NCBI GenBank assembly: GCA_036825755.1 | Contig: DAISXR010000013.1 | Span: 1 to 56,131 of the forward strand | Source: JAJFTV01 sp036825755 | Lineage (GTDB): Bacteria; Chloroflexota; Anaerolineae; Anaerolineales; Anaerolineaceae | Reading direction: 5' to 3' | DNA length: 56,131 nucleotides | The notes under the pieces: generated by a model | Told to the model about the DNA's origin: nothing | Seen by the model: the letters and a program-made list of their open reading frames with translations, nothing else | Databases searched by the model: none | Made by a program: the position numbers and the translations under genes | Shown here: positions 24,904 through 34,456 of the stretch, piece after piece | Numbering within the stretch: position 1 is the first letter of the stretch | Layout: every line of letters begins with the position of its first letter

Positions 24904-26172
24904 TCAATCACGTTGAATGGCACTCTCAGAGGCTGCGGTGTTTCTTTTTCTAAAAAATGGAAGCCGGTCGCGGATGGAGTGGTAGGGACGCTGCATCAAT
25001 TTCAACCCCTCATATAGCGCGGGTTTCCAGTCACCGCGGGCGTACACCGCCCATTCCTTCTCTCCTCTATAAGAGTAAAGCCATTCCTTCAGAGTGATCA
25101 TTTTCTTTTTTCGGTAAATGAGAAACGCACGAATATCACGCTGCAGATCAAACCAGGCGACATCTTCGCGGTAATTCCATTGCGGGGCAGCCGGCTGTTC
25201 AAGCGCATCACAGTAGGATATGTAGGGAATATCGACGCCGCACCGTACGCCCAACGAATCCCACATTCCAAACCTGACATTGACTTCGATCAGCTTTAAT
25301 TTACCGTCACGGGGGTCTTCTTTAAACTCCATTCCTCCCAGCCCCTGATAATTCACATTCTGCAGCAGGTGCAAAGCAATCTTTTCCATCTCTGCATGAT
25401 GCATACTGCGAACATAACTGGCGGATCCAAAACCGGTCGGCAAGATGCGCATTTTGCGCCCCGCGAATAGCGCCAACGGGCGGGAGTTCCGGTCGAGATA
25501 AAAGCAAAGGTATACCAGCCGGTTATCCTCACCGGGGATGACCTCCTGGATGATGATCCGCGCATCATATGGCGCGAGATGAAGGTAAGTTTGGATCAGT
25601 TGCTCGGCGTTCTGGCATAATGCCACCTTCGGCGGGCTGCTCAGCGGATCATCACGCAGCATCTCAATGATCTCATATCGCAGCCACATGGTGCTCACAA
25701 CGGGTTTGATGATCACCGGATACGGCAGGTGATCCGCCAGATCCGCCAGCTCAGCCTGAGAGGTTACCGTGTACATTTTGGGAACCGGAACGCCATGTGT
25801 TTCAGCCGCCCGCGTCAGCCCATCTTTGGTCAGCAGGCTTTGAACCGTAGAATGATCGGGCATGACAAACAGGAAATATTTCTCGAGTGTTGCGCGTTCA
25901 CGAGAGCAGAGCAGCACATCATCATCACTGAGTGGGTACAGAACTGCCTGCCCCAGTTTTCTTCCCAATTGAAGAAGGTATTCGAGTTTTCTCGCTTCGA
26001 TATCCTCTGAATCAGGCAATATATACGGTTTGATATATTTGGATGCCGCGCCGTAAGCGAGCGGGTCCGTGTCGATTCCATGTACCGCGATACCGCGCGG
26101 ACCCAATGATCGGGCTATGCCCAGAGCGGCTGGCCGGTCAATGGGGGTGAGGAGAACCGGAATTTGCTGCAT
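24904..26172 (-). CDS. ATP-grasp carboxylate-amine ligase
   Basis: 422 residues. An N-terminal Rossmann-like pre-ATP-grasp part (VLLTPIDRPAALGIARSLG) is followed by the ATP-grasp core with PYPVIIKPVVST, IIIQEVIPGEDNRLVYLCFY, GGMEFKEDPRDGKLKLIEVNVRFG (Mg-binding Glu and Asn). This is the pattern of carboxylate-amine ligases that form an amide through an acyl-phosphate. ATG 26172 has GGAGGGG upstream; a longer frame overlaps the previous gene. It is 10 bp from the first FemAB-type gene. Amidation of a uronic acid or amino acid in the polysaccharide is a reasonable inference. Confidence 0.85.
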   Translation of the reverse strand: MQQIPVLLTPIDRPAALGIARSLGPRGIAVHGIDTDPLAYGAASKYIKPYILPDSEDIEARKLEYLLQLGRKLGQAVLYPLSDDDVLLCSRERATLEKYFLFVMPDHSTVQSLLTKDGLTRAAETHGVPVPKMYTVTSQAELADLADHLPYPVIIKPVVSTMWLRYEIIEMLRDDPLSSPPKVALCQNAEQLIQTYLHLAPYDARIIIQEVIPGEDNRLVYLCFYLDRNSRPLALFAGRKMRILPTGFGSASYVRSMHHAEMEKIALHLLQNVNYQGLGGMEFKEDPRDGKLKLIEVNVRFGMWDSLGVRCGVDIPYISYCDALEQPAAPQWNYREDVAWFDLQRDIRAFLIYRKKKMITLKEWLYSYRGEKEWAVYARGDWKPALYEGLKLMQRPYHSIRDRLPFFRKRNTAASESAIQRD

Positions 26173-26182
26173 ACGACCCCTC

Positions 26183-27271
26183 CTATCTCCGCGGATCCAA
26201 TCGTGATGAAAGCGCTTCAATGTTGCCTGTGTTGATGATCACATGATTGATCAGACGATAAATACGCGGCCGGTAAATATAATCAAAAGCTCCCGCGTAA
26301 TACTCAACCGTTTTACTGAAGCCTGTTTTGAACCGATAGACCCCCCACAGTCCATCGGTGCGATCTGATACCGGCAACGGGTTCCCCTCGCACACCATCT
26401 GACCGATCTCATCCGGAATCCCCCACATGTCATAGCTTTCGCATCCGCGTTCTTTTGCCCATTGGATAGCCTTCCATACCAGCAAATAATTCGGATGAAG
26501 AGCGGTTGATTTTTCGGCAGACCCGCCATGAAACTCTGCAGCGCAACGGCCAAAAGAATAAGCGGTGCGCACGGCGATTAATTTCTCCTGATGAAAGGCC
26601 AGAAACAGCACGCACTGGTCTGTCTCTGAAAACGTTTTGTATTCCTCGCTGTAAAAGCGCTGACTGCGGGCAGAAAAACGTTCCCGTTTTGCGGTATCCT
26701 GCATCATGCGGATATAAGCGGGGATATCACAAAAATCTCCAAGCCGCACATCCATCCCCTCGCGTAGCGCGTTATGGATATACTGGCGCGTTTTTTTGCG
26801 CATTTTCAGTAGAATGGTATCCAAATCATCCCGCAGATCGAGCACAATCGAAGCCCGAGGCTGATTGGTATCCGTACTGCGGCAAAAGCCCAGCTCCTCA
26901 AGCCTACGATCCATCTCAGGTGAGTGCAGAACCGGGGGTTCAATTTTCAAAAATACCGTGTGTGACCGCGACGCGATTGCATGAATGGCTGTAAAAAGAA
27001 GTGAGCCAACCTGAGGGTCAAGCCAGTTGCCGATAGGCCCGCGCGGAATGTAAGCGACACTGGCGATACCCCCTGGCAATGACCGGATCAACATCTGTGC
27101 CCCGGCGATGATTTGATCCCCATCCATGATCGCTATCCGAAATGCTTTCCAACCCAACTTTTCTTTAAATGCCCCCCATTGCCACGATTGTAAAATGGCA
27201 AAACGAGGCTCCCGGGCTGCAAATGCGTTCCAAATCCCCTCTTGCTCAGCGGTCAGCAGTTTACTCAGCAT
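26183..27271 (-). CDS. FemAB-type aminoacyltransferase/GNAT protein 1
   Basis: 362 residues. AILQSWQWGAFKEKLGW near 20-40, YIPRGPIGNW and KMRKKTRQYIHNALREGM are FemAB (lipid II glycyltransferase) landmarks, with a duplicated GNAT fold. The second half has LIAVRTAYSFGRCAAEFHGGS and HPNYLLVWKAIQWAKERGCESYDMWGIP. The family transfers an amino acid from aminoacyl-tRNA to an amino group of a peptidoglycan or glycan precursor. ATG 27271 follows the upstream stop by 4 nt; the long in-frame upstream stretch is only a shadow of the neighbour. It differs clearly from the other two copies. Confidence 0.82.
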   Translation of the reverse strand: MLSKLLTAEQEGIWNAFAAREPRFAILQSWQWGAFKEKLGWKAFRIAIMDGDQIIAGAQMLIRSLPGGIASVAYIPRGPIGNWLDPQVGSLLFTAIHAIASRSHTVFLKIEPPVLHSPEMDRRLEELGFCRSTDTNQPRASIVLDLRDDLDTILLKMRKKTRQYIHNALREGMDVRLGDFCDIPAYIRMMQDTAKRERFSARSQRFYSEEYKTFSETDQCVLFLAFHQEKLIAVRTAYSFGRCAAEFHGGSAEKSTALHPNYLLVWKAIQWAKERGCESYDMWGIPDEIGQMVCEGNPLPVSDRTDGLWGVYRFKTGFSKTVEYYAGAFDYIYRPRIYRLINHVIINTGNIEALSSRLDPRR

Positions 27272-27275
27272 ATCT

Positions 27276-28376
27276 TCACTGCTCCCCAGTTTCGACAGAT
27301 AGAGGGTCAGGCACGTTATGTTCCTGTGATCTGTGGCTGTCCGTGATATGCCGCCCTTTAAAGGCAATCCGCCGGTATACCTGGTAGGCCGCCTTGCAAA
27401 TGGCCAGACAAACCGGGCTGTGGATGCGGATGTTTCGGCCGTACGAGACCAACTCGCCCCCAAATTTGGCTTTAAAATCACGCACTCCATAAGGTTGATT
27501 CGTTCGACCTGCGCCGCCAAAATCAAATATGCGGTAACCGTGGGTGGCGCCCCACTCCCATAGATGCCACCTCAGGATATAGTTGGCTGAATCAGAACCA
27601 AAATCCCGGTTTAGCCCGCTGTACCAACCAAAGATCACATCCTTGTAAAGCAGTTCGGCGGATGCCGCCACGCATTGATCTCCCACCCAGGCTAACAAGA
27701 ACTTCACCATTCCTTTCGGTCGCAGTACATCAAACGCTGCCTCAAACAACGAGCGATCCGCGACCGGTACTCGGGCAGCCTGGTAGCTCATGCACACCAG
27801 GTGGTAAAACAATGCCAGTTCACTCCGGTCTTCTATTTCTGTTACCGTAACCTCCTGGCGTTTCAAGGCAAGCCGGATACGGTGGCGTGTGCGCTTGTGC
27901 ATGCTTTGAAGAATCTCATCAACGGGACGGTCAAGATGGATCAGATAATTCAACTGCTCTTCATATTGAAAACCAGCCGTCTGCAAAATGGGTTGGATTG
28001 GATCCAGGCTGACCAGATTGCGCATCTCGGTCAAAAGGATGCCCCGGGTCTTCCGATTGTAATTATCCAGTAAAAGCCGCACCGCTTCAGTCCCGCTGGG
28101 GCTGTTTTCATGCAGCACGCTTCCGTAAACAAGTGCGCGCGTGCTTAAAAATCGCAGAGGATCAGGGAAAAGTGTGACCTGCACAGGAAGGAGCAACGCC
28201 AGTGGTCGCCCACGAGGGTCGATGGCGGCCCAAAGCAGGGGTTTATAGCCTTTGGTGCGCGAGAAAACCTCGTACATCTCGGGGGTGTGGAAGATGCTGC
28301 CATGCGGGTGTCCTTCAACAAACTCCCGCCAGCAGCGTTCATCAAGCCGGGTTGTAATAGGATAGGTTTCAGACAT
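27276..28376 (-). CDS. FemAB/GNAT-type transferase 2
   Basis: 366 residues. HPHGSIFHTPEMYEVFSRTKGYKP at the N-terminus, SMHKRTRHRIRLALKR in the middle (the charged helix typical of FemAB-like proteins) and YRIFDFGGAGRTNQPYGVRDFKAKFGG near the end. It is about three quarters identical by eye to the next gene (28408-29448), a recent tandem duplicate. It carries about 35 extra C-terminal residues. GGGGAAG precedes the ATG. Known relatives are annotated GNAT/BioF2-like acetyltransferase or PEP-CTERM-type FemAB. The acceptor is unknown. Confidence 0.8.
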   Translation of the reverse strand: MSETYPITTRLDERCWREFVEGHPHGSIFHTPEMYEVFSRTKGYKPLLWAAIDPRGRPLALLLPVQVTLFPDPLRFLSTRALVYGSVLHENSPSGTEAVRLLLDNYNRKTRGILLTEMRNLVSLDPIQPILQTAGFQYEEQLNYLIHLDRPVDEILQSMHKRTRHRIRLALKRQEVTVTEIEDRSELALFYHLVCMSYQAARVPVADRSLFEAAFDVLRPKGMVKFLLAWVGDQCVAASAELLYKDVIFGWYSGLNRDFGSDSANYILRWHLWEWGATHGYRIFDFGGAGRTNQPYGVRDFKAKFGGELVSYGRNIRIHSPVCLAICKAAYQVYRRIAFKGRHITDSHRSQEHNVPDPLSVETGEQ

Positions 28377-28407
28377 ACTTCTTCCCCATTTACTAAAAGA
28401 CAGATCG

Positions 28408-29448
28408 TCAGGTAACCATTCTGTGAACCTTAATCCGCCGATAGATCTGATAGGCAGCCTTGCTGATGACCAGGCTTGCCGGGTTGTGAACGTGAATATT
28501 CCGGCCGTATGAGACCAGCTCGCCGCCGAATTTCGCTTTGAAATCGCGCACCCCGTATGGCCGATCTGACCGGCCCGCACCACCAAAGTCATACACACGA
28601 TAACCATGGTTCGCGCCCCATTCCAGCAGATGCCACATCAGGATTTCATTGGGGGCGTAGGCGCTGAACTCACGTTTCACCCCGCTATACCAGCCAAAGA
28701 TCACATCTTTGTAAAGCAGCTCAGCCGAGGCCGCCACGCATTGATCTTCCACCCAGGCCAGAAGAAATTTCACCATCCCTTTTGGATGCAGCACATCAAA
28801 CGCCGCTTCAAACAGGGAGCGATCTGCGAGCGGAACCCTGGCAGATTCATAGCTCAGTTTCACCAGGTTGTAGAACAAAGCCAATTCGCTCCGATCTTTA
28901 ATTTCTGTGATCAAGACTTCCTGGCGTTTCTGGGCACGCCGAATACGATGGCGGGTACGCTTGCCGATGCTTTGAAGAAGCTCCTCAGCGGGGCGGTCAA
29001 GGTGGATGAGATAATTCAATTGCTCTTCGTAATGAAATCCGGCAGTCTGCAAAACGGGCTGAATTGAATCAAGGTTGGTTAGATTGCGCATCTCCGTAAA
29101 AAGGATGCCATTCGTGTTCCGGTTGTACTCACGCAGTAATAATTGCAGCGCTTCGGTGCCCCGGGGGCCGTTTTCAGGCAGTACGCTGCCATACACAAGC
29201 GCACGTGAGCTGAAAGACCGTAAGGGACCGCGATACAGCGTGACCTGCACCGGGAGCATCAGCGCAGCCGGCCGGCCGTGAGGGTCAACGGCGGCCCACA
29301 TGTACGGTTGGTATCCTTTGGTGCGAGCAAAGACATGCCACATTTCCGGCGTGTGAAAGATATTGCTATGCGGGTGTCCTTCAACGAACTCGCGCCAGCG
29401 TCCTTCGTCAAGCTGGGTTGCAATTTGTAATTCATCAATACCATTCAT
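28408..29448 (-). CDS. FemAB/GNAT-type transferase 3
   Basis: 346 residues, the close paralogue of the gene at 27276-28376, sharing HTPEM, EEQLNYLIHLDRP, KRTRHRIRRA, DRSLFEAAFDVL, KDVIFGWYSG and YDFGGAGRSDRPYGVRDFKAKFGG. The divergence is concentrated in the N-terminal substrate-facing part (WHVFARTKGYQPYMW) and in the stretch KREFSAYAPNE, which would fit a different acceptor or aminoacyl donor. The ribosome site is weak (AGG). It starts 14 bp after the stop of the glycosyltransferase gene. Confidence 0.8.
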   Translation of the reverse strand: MNGIDELQIATQLDEGRWREFVEGHPHSNIFHTPEMWHVFARTKGYQPYMWAAVDPHGRPAALMLPVQVTLYRGPLRSFSSRALVYGSVLPENGPRGTEALQLLLREYNRNTNGILFTEMRNLTNLDSIQPVLQTAGFHYEEQLNYLIHLDRPAEELLQSIGKRTRHRIRRAQKRQEVLITEIKDRSELALFYNLVKLSYESARVPLADRSLFEAAFDVLHPKGMVKFLLAWVEDQCVAASAELLYKDVIFGWYSGVKREFSAYAPNEILMWHLLEWGANHGYRVYDFGGAGRSDRPYGVRDFKAKFGGELVSYGRNIHVHNPASLVISKAAYQIYRRIKVHRMVT

Positions 29449-29461
29449 TTTTTTACCTGTA

Positions 29462-30661
29462 TCAATCCAACTGACTGATTAAGTTGAGATACCGCTGCAT
29501 CGCCTGCTCCCAGGTGTCCATTTGCGCAATCCTGTCATCAGCGCACCGCACCAGGGTGTCACGCAATTGCGCATCTGAATACAATTTCAGAACGCACTGG
29601 GCCATTTGTTCATAATCTCCCGGCTCAAAAAACAAAACGGATGATTCATCAAACATTTCTTCCACAATTTGCAGCCGCGAGGAAATAATGGGCAGTCCCA
29701 TCATCGCGTACTCTAAAACCTTACCGGGTATCGCGATAGACATATGGCAATCCGGGAGACCCGGGTAGATGCCTGCATCCGCGAGGGCCAATTGCTGCGG
29801 CACCTGGTCATTAGCGATGCTGGGGCGGAACTCGACGATTTCAGAAACGCCAAGCTGCGCGGCAAGCGCCATTAATGTTTTTACATATGCGACCTGATAC
29901 CCGATGATCAACAAATGGATGTGGGGGATCTTTTCTTTCAGGATTGGCATGGCCTTAATCGCCACATCCAACCCATAACGGGGTGCGATGGTACCCGGGA
30001 AGATTAGGGTAAAACGTTCTGCGGGGTTAGTTTTTTTAAGCGGGTGTTTGGCAGGGTTAAAAACTTCCGGATCAGGAAAATTAAGAATTGTGGTCAGGCT
30101 GTCTGGCGGAATCCCTCGTTTGACCAGATTGCTGGTGAAATGAGGGTTGGCGGTGATTACTTTGTTTGCAAATTTACAGGATAGGTATTCTTCCAGTTTT
30201 AGTAATCGATAGAGCCCCCCCTTTTCCTTCTGCGGGAATTTGGATAAATAGGCCTCGGGCATGGGATCGTGTATATCCAAAATGATCCGGCTGCCAAAAA
30301 GTTTGGGAAGAATGGCCGAAAAGACAATAAAATCGGGCATATTGTGAACATGGATGATGTCATATCGGTTCTTCAGGTATAACCTGTTGAGAAAAAAACA
30401 CAGCCGCAAAAAAGAAAAGGCATAATCGAGCAGATACGTGACGCGGCTCTTTTTTTGCTGCCGGGTGGAAACCAAATAGACACGCACGCCGTTTATTTCG
30501 ACCATCTTGTTTGATGGATAGGTGTGCACGCTGATCACATCCACCTTGTGACCGGCTTTTACCAGCCATTCCGCGTAACCCCTCACGCGCGCATCACCCA
30601 GGTAATTTGTGACTCCCACCATGCAAAATCGTTTTGTGAGTCTTTGATTATCCTTAATCAT
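29462..30661 (-). CDS. Glycosyltransferase family 4
   Basis: 399 residues in the GT-B fold. The N-terminal half has a hydrophobic LSKFPQ-flanked segment and DIIHVHNMPDF. The C-terminal half has FPGTIAPRYGLDVAIKAMPIL, HIHLLIIGY and GKVLEYAMMGLPIISS, the usual donor-binding E-x7-E-like region (KVLEYAMMGLP). It builds the lipid-linked repeat unit at the cytoplasmic face. The start ATG overlaps the beta-helix gene's stop in an ATGA junction, so the pair is translationally coupled. Confidence 0.88.
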   Translation of the reverse strand: MIKDNQRLTKRFCMVGVTNYLGDARVRGYAEWLVKAGHKVDVISVHTYPSNKMVEINGVRVYLVSTRQQKKSRVTYLLDYAFSFLRLCFFLNRLYLKNRYDIIHVHNMPDFIVFSAILPKLFGSRIILDIHDPMPEAYLSKFPQKEKGGLYRLLKLEEYLSCKFANKVITANPHFTSNLVKRGIPPDSLTTILNFPDPEVFNPAKHPLKKTNPAERFTLIFPGTIAPRYGLDVAIKAMPILKEKIPHIHLLIIGYQVAYVKTLMALAAQLGVSEIVEFRPSIANDQVPQQLALADAGIYPGLPDCHMSIAIPGKVLEYAMMGLPIISSRLQIVEEMFDESSVLFFEPGDYEQMAQCVLKLYSDAQLRDTLVRCADDRIAQMDTWEQAMQRYLNLISQLD

Positions 30662-33192
30662 TGGCTGTCTCCATGAATGCCCGGGGTTATGAACCTTGCG
30701 AAGGGTGTGATCGGATACGGACTTACCTCATTGGCTGAGGGCTGATCTTCTCGGACATCGTTACAAACCGATGAAGGCATAACAAGCTCAAAGGCGCCAA
30801 TTTCAAATGCATCACCGCAATGAATGTCTTCGACGTTGTATTCCTGCAAAAGGCTTATCAGGGAAGGCGGCAGAGTGGCGGATCCCTTGTCAATCACACG
30901 ATAGCTTTTTTGTGTTGGGTGAAAATCAGGCCAATTATGCATGTATACCGCGTGGTCTGATGGGTCATAATTTGCCAAACGCGGATTTCCCCTGTTGCCA
31001 CCACTCTCCCAGGGGGTTCGCACCCGAATTTCAACCAGGCTGCTGAAGTAGGTAAAAGGTGCAGATCCATTGTATAGCTGGATATTGCTGGTTGGCTGCA
31101 GGCCTCCTCCTGCCCAGCCATTTTTGTAATACAGGTTATGGTCAATGATCAGGTTGCCGTACGTGTTCCGGTATTCACTGATCAACTGCATACCGTGCTG
31201 TCCGTTATTAATGAAAATATTGTTGACAATTTGTGTATTGACACTTCCATCGTGGTTGTCACATTCATCTGTACCGGTTAACTTCATGCCATACACATAG
31301 TTGTTCGCGGCAATGTTGTTGTAGAAAATCGCGTCTCCATCACGCCACAGGCAGCTCAATTTATAGCCAGCTCCGCTGTTGTTATAGGAGATGTTGCGAT
31401 ATACATGTACCCCGCTGGCGTAATCAAGATAGAAACCGTTTCCGCCGCCGTACCCGCTGCCGTATCGCATTTCAATCACATGGCTCCAGGCGAAAATATG
31501 GCGGAAAACATTACCTGTTACCAGAACGTTTTTAAAAACATGTGTGTCCGGTCGGGAACTGCCTCCAATCTTCAACCCGCCGCAGTCAAACGAGAGCAAA
31601 CACGTTTGTTCAAATAGATTATTGGCGATCAATATGTCACCGATTAATATTTCCTGCGCATCAAACGCATATTCATTTTCTGAATCAATCAATGAAAGAT
31701 GCAAATGCATACCGGCATTCGCGATGTGATGAATATGGTTGCTCTCAAAACGAAGTTGATCGGGAAAATATATGCGCACCCCAACCGGGTTGCGCGAATC
31801 GGAGTTGTAGCCGATATGATGGATCTGGTTGCCGCGATAGATGCTGTTACGAATCCCGGCATGGGGAAATGCGGCCGGGGAAGGCGCATTGGGCCACCAG
31901 TAGAAGGAACTGATTCCTTCCGTATCCATATTGGCGATTTCAGAATTCTCGAGTAAAAAGCCGTCAATCGCCGATTCCGGCAGGCTGTTTTCATTCATGT
32001 ACTGGTAAAGAACGATACCGCTGTTTGCATAACGAATCACAGCGTTCCTGATCTCGTTACCAAAAGCCTTTGATCGCGGATCTTTGTTATTAATGGTGTA
32101 AGCCTGGCCATTATATAACTCGACTGTCAGGCCATCCAAAATAATATAAGAGCGGCCTGTCAGGTCAAAACCTGCATCCAGCCGGGAGATTTCGAGATTT
32201 GAGTTGGAGGGATCCATCCCATCCAGCGGCCACAGGTATACTCTGCCGCTTTGCGCATCGTACCACCATTCACCAGGCTGATCGAGCAACGCGGGATGAT
32301 TTTCGATATAGTATTTGCTGCCCCAACCCAAACCTGGCGCGCCGTCACTTTCGCAGTTTGCATCCACTGTCACGCGGCCAGTGGATACATCATGCGAGGT
32401 AATTGTCCGGCGGTAGACATATAACCCATGCGGACTGTCCATCGCAATGATTGTCGCGCCGGTGAGGTTGCCCAGCGTGGTCAGATTTCCCGGCTCAATA
32501 CCGGCCGGTTCGCTATCGTCCACTGCATCCGTTATCTGGGTGTAAGAGCGCTGCGGCAGATCACAGTGTTCGTTATTGTTCTTGGTAGGGTCGCACTGCG
32601 CCGGCGCTGAACCGCCCTCGGCCATCCACCAGAATTCGTGCATCTTCCACTCGGTTTCCACCCGCCAATCCGGCTCGCGGGCCGGCATCAGGCGTTCGGA
32701 AATTTCTCCTGCGTTGTTTACCGTTACCAAAAAACGAGGTGCTTCATCGAGGTTCCAGGATGAGATATCCGTGGAATAGATTTTGGTGGGGTCAACCGTG
32801 ATGGGAAGCCCAATGGTGTTGGAAGATAAACGCTGCCAGGTCAGCGCTGAAGCGCTTTCTGATCCGCGTATCTTTACCGTACCGGGTCCTGCTTCTGCTT
32901 TAAAGACGATCGGCCGGAATGATGTTCCATTCGATACCGGTACAACCGACTCGCGATATACGCCCGGTAAAATGTGAACGGTGGTACCCGCCCCCGCCAG
33001 ATTGGCTGCTGCCTGGATGGTGCGAAGCGCTTGATCCCGGCTCGTTCCGTTATTCAGATCGCTGCCAGTTTGCGCATCCACCCAAACATCCACTGGGGAA
33101 GCCAATTCCATGCGTGCATCCACTGTCTGCCGGTTTAGAGACGGCGGAAGGAAGAGACTGATCAGGAGTACCGCTGATAATAACGCTTTCAA
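30658..33192 (-). CDS. Secreted right-handed parallel beta-helix protein
   Basis: 844 residues. A signal peptide (hydrophobic core about 4-18, ALLSAVLLISLFLPP) is followed by VWVDAQTGSDLNNGTSRDQALRTI, the entry motif of pectate-lyase-like/DUF1565 beta-helices, and many repeated coils (NNIAANNYVYG, NNIFINNGQHG, NNLFEQ). Such proteins bind, cleave or epimerise acidic polysaccharides outside the cell, like alginate lyase/epimerase helices. The start is TTG with AGGAG 5 nt upstream. Its place in the cluster points to processing of the secreted polymer. Catalytic residues are not evident. Confidence 0.8.
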   Translation of the reverse strand: MKALLSAVLLISLFLPPSLNRQTVDARMELASPVDVWVDAQTGSDLNNGTSRDQALRTIQAAANLAGAGTTVHILPGVYRESVVPVSNGTSFRPIVFKAEAGPGTVKIRGSESASALTWQRLSSNTIGLPITVDPTKIYSTDISSWNLDEAPRFLVTVNNAGEISERLMPAREPDWRVETEWKMHEFWWMAEGGSAPAQCDPTKNNNEHCDLPQRSYTQITDAVDDSEPAGIEPGNLTTLGNLTGATIIAMDSPHGLYVYRRTITSHDVSTGRVTVDANCESDGAPGLGWGSKYYIENHPALLDQPGEWWYDAQSGRVYLWPLDGMDPSNSNLEISRLDAGFDLTGRSYIILDGLTVELYNGQAYTINNKDPRSKAFGNEIRNAVIRYANSGIVLYQYMNENSLPESAIDGFLLENSEIANMDTEGISSFYWWPNAPSPAAFPHAGIRNSIYRGNQIHHIGYNSDSRNPVGVRIYFPDQLRFESNHIHHIANAGMHLHLSLIDSENEYAFDAQEILIGDILIANNLFEQTCLLSFDCGGLKIGGSSRPDTHVFKNVLVTGNVFRHIFAWSHVIEMRYGSGYGGGNGFYLDYASGVHVYRNISYNNSGAGYKLSCLWRDGDAIFYNNIAANNYVYGMKLTGTDECDNHDGSVNTQIVNNIFINNGQHGMQLISEYRNTYGNLIIDHNLYYKNGWAGGGLQPTSNIQLYNGSAPFTYFSSLVEIRVRTPWESGGNRGNPRLANYDPSDHAVYMHNWPDFHPTQKSYRVIDKGSATLPPSLISLLQEYNVEDIHCGDAFEIGAFELVMPSSVCNDVREDQPSANEVSPYPITPFARFITPGIHGDSQ

Positions 33193-33256
33193 AAAATCTC
33201 CTGTGTTCCATCAACCTGTTCAGTAAATTGAATGGACGGATCAACCAGCAAATACG

Positions 33257-34456
33257 CTAATAACAATACATTTTCCAAAAAACAAACAACTTTTTTCGTA
33301 AATAATCCCATTCTTCCGATACATTTTCACGCGGCTGATCCAACTCTCCGAGCTTCGCCAGTTGGGCGCGGGCTTCGTGTAAATACTCAACCTGCGGTTC
33401 TGCTCCATAACATAAAAACAACAAAGGAACGGCTGAATAAACGATCTGCGAAGCGAAGTAACGCGAAGACAGATTGCGCATTGAACCATGCGCGCCAATA
33501 GCCCGGTAGGCTTCCAGCATCTTCTTTGGCAGACGCAAAACAGTGGATCGAAAACCCGCCGACCCGGCTGTTTTTTGCAGGTAAAGCTGTGCAAACTCAG
33601 GGTAATCATCAAAGGGGATGCTCAACCCTTGCTCTGACAAATGCTTGAATACCGCGCCGCAGATCGGTATGATTTGCTCCCAGCTATTACGAACGGTATC
33701 CATGTAAAGGTGTGCCGCGGGGAGAAGCTTCCACTCGGTTGCCCGTTTGATTAACTCCGCAAAGAGCGCGGCTTGACTTTGCATAAACCCCAACCTGGTC
33801 TGTGCCAGCTCGGCAAATCGCACGCCGCGCTCGCGGTACGAGAAATGGTAGCTCTCCCACAACAGTAGGAGCGCTTCAGCGCAAGCCAGAATAGTCTTAT
33901 TGATCCAATGGTAAGTCACCAGGCTTTTATCCTGATAATCATCCTCAAGAGACATATACGACAACGATTCAGCCATGCGATTCAGCAGCAGTTGAAATCC
34001 GCTCTCCAGCCGGATATGGCGGGGATCGATCACCGGACCATTGGAGATAAAATCATCGCCAAACAGCACGCGTGATCCGTATCGGAACTCGTACAGTGAA
34101 ATGGTGATAGCCTCCCTTTTGATGGGGAACGGGCCGATACGATCTTTAACCAGGCAATCGGGGCGCATCCAGCGGATACCGGTTTGGACACCCAATTGCT
34201 CCGTCATTTCTTTGGACAGCGCAGAAAATACCGATCGGTAAAATGGCGACGGTGTGGCAACGTCAATTTCATAATCACTCAAAAAGTACAAACTGCCATT
34301 GCGCGGTATCACGCTGCCCTCACCGCGGCCAAAACTGCCGCGCAGCGCAATGGTTTGCGGCGGCATACGGGCAACAATCGATTCCACAATGCAGCGCATG
34401 TGGTTTTCGATCGTTTGATCGATGAGTGGATCTTCTAGGGCTGTGTAGTTTCCCAT
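33257..34456 (-). CDS. Nucleotidyltransferase-fold protein
   Basis: About 399 residues. The N-terminus has LRGSFGRGEGS and, after 16 residues, DYEIDVATPSPF, the GS...DxE/D pattern of the polymerase-beta nucleotidyltransferase fold (as in the KNTase/MNT groups). The rest is alpha-helical (SLSYMSLEDDYQDKSLVTYHWINKT, then SMRNLSSRYFA), as in NTase-HEPN pairings on one chain. I do not recognise the exact family. ATG 34456 is chosen, with AGGAG unusually close. A GTG at 34513 would give 19 more residues and overlap the upstream gene by 79 bp. The expected activity is transfer of a nucleotide to a small acceptor. Confidence 0.6.
   Translation of the reverse strand: MGNYTALEDPLIDQTIENHMRCIVESIVARMPPQTIALRGSFGRGEGSVIPRNGSLYFLSDYEIDVATPSPFYRSVFSALSKEMTEQLGVQTGIRWMRPDCLVKDRIGPFPIKREAITISLYEFRYGSRVLFGDDFISNGPVIDPRHIRLESGFQLLLNRMAESLSYMSLEDDYQDKSLVTYHWINKTILACAEALLLLWESYHFSYRERGVRFAELAQTRLGFMQSQAALFAELIKRATEWKLLPAAHLYMDTVRNSWEQIIPICGAVFKHLSEQGLSIPFDDYPEFAQLYLQKTAGSAGFRSTVLRLPKKMLEAYRAIGAHGSMRNLSSRYFASQIVYSAVPLLFLCYGAEPQVEYLHEARAQLAKLGELDQPRENVSEEWDYLRKKLFVFWKMYCY

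Noticed and set aside
26183..28607. N-terminal extensions of about 77-85 residues on the FemAB-like genes
   Set aside because: The extensions overlap the upstream gene in another frame. Their mutual similarity comes from the duplicated DNA, and the true starts at 27271 and 28376 have better context.
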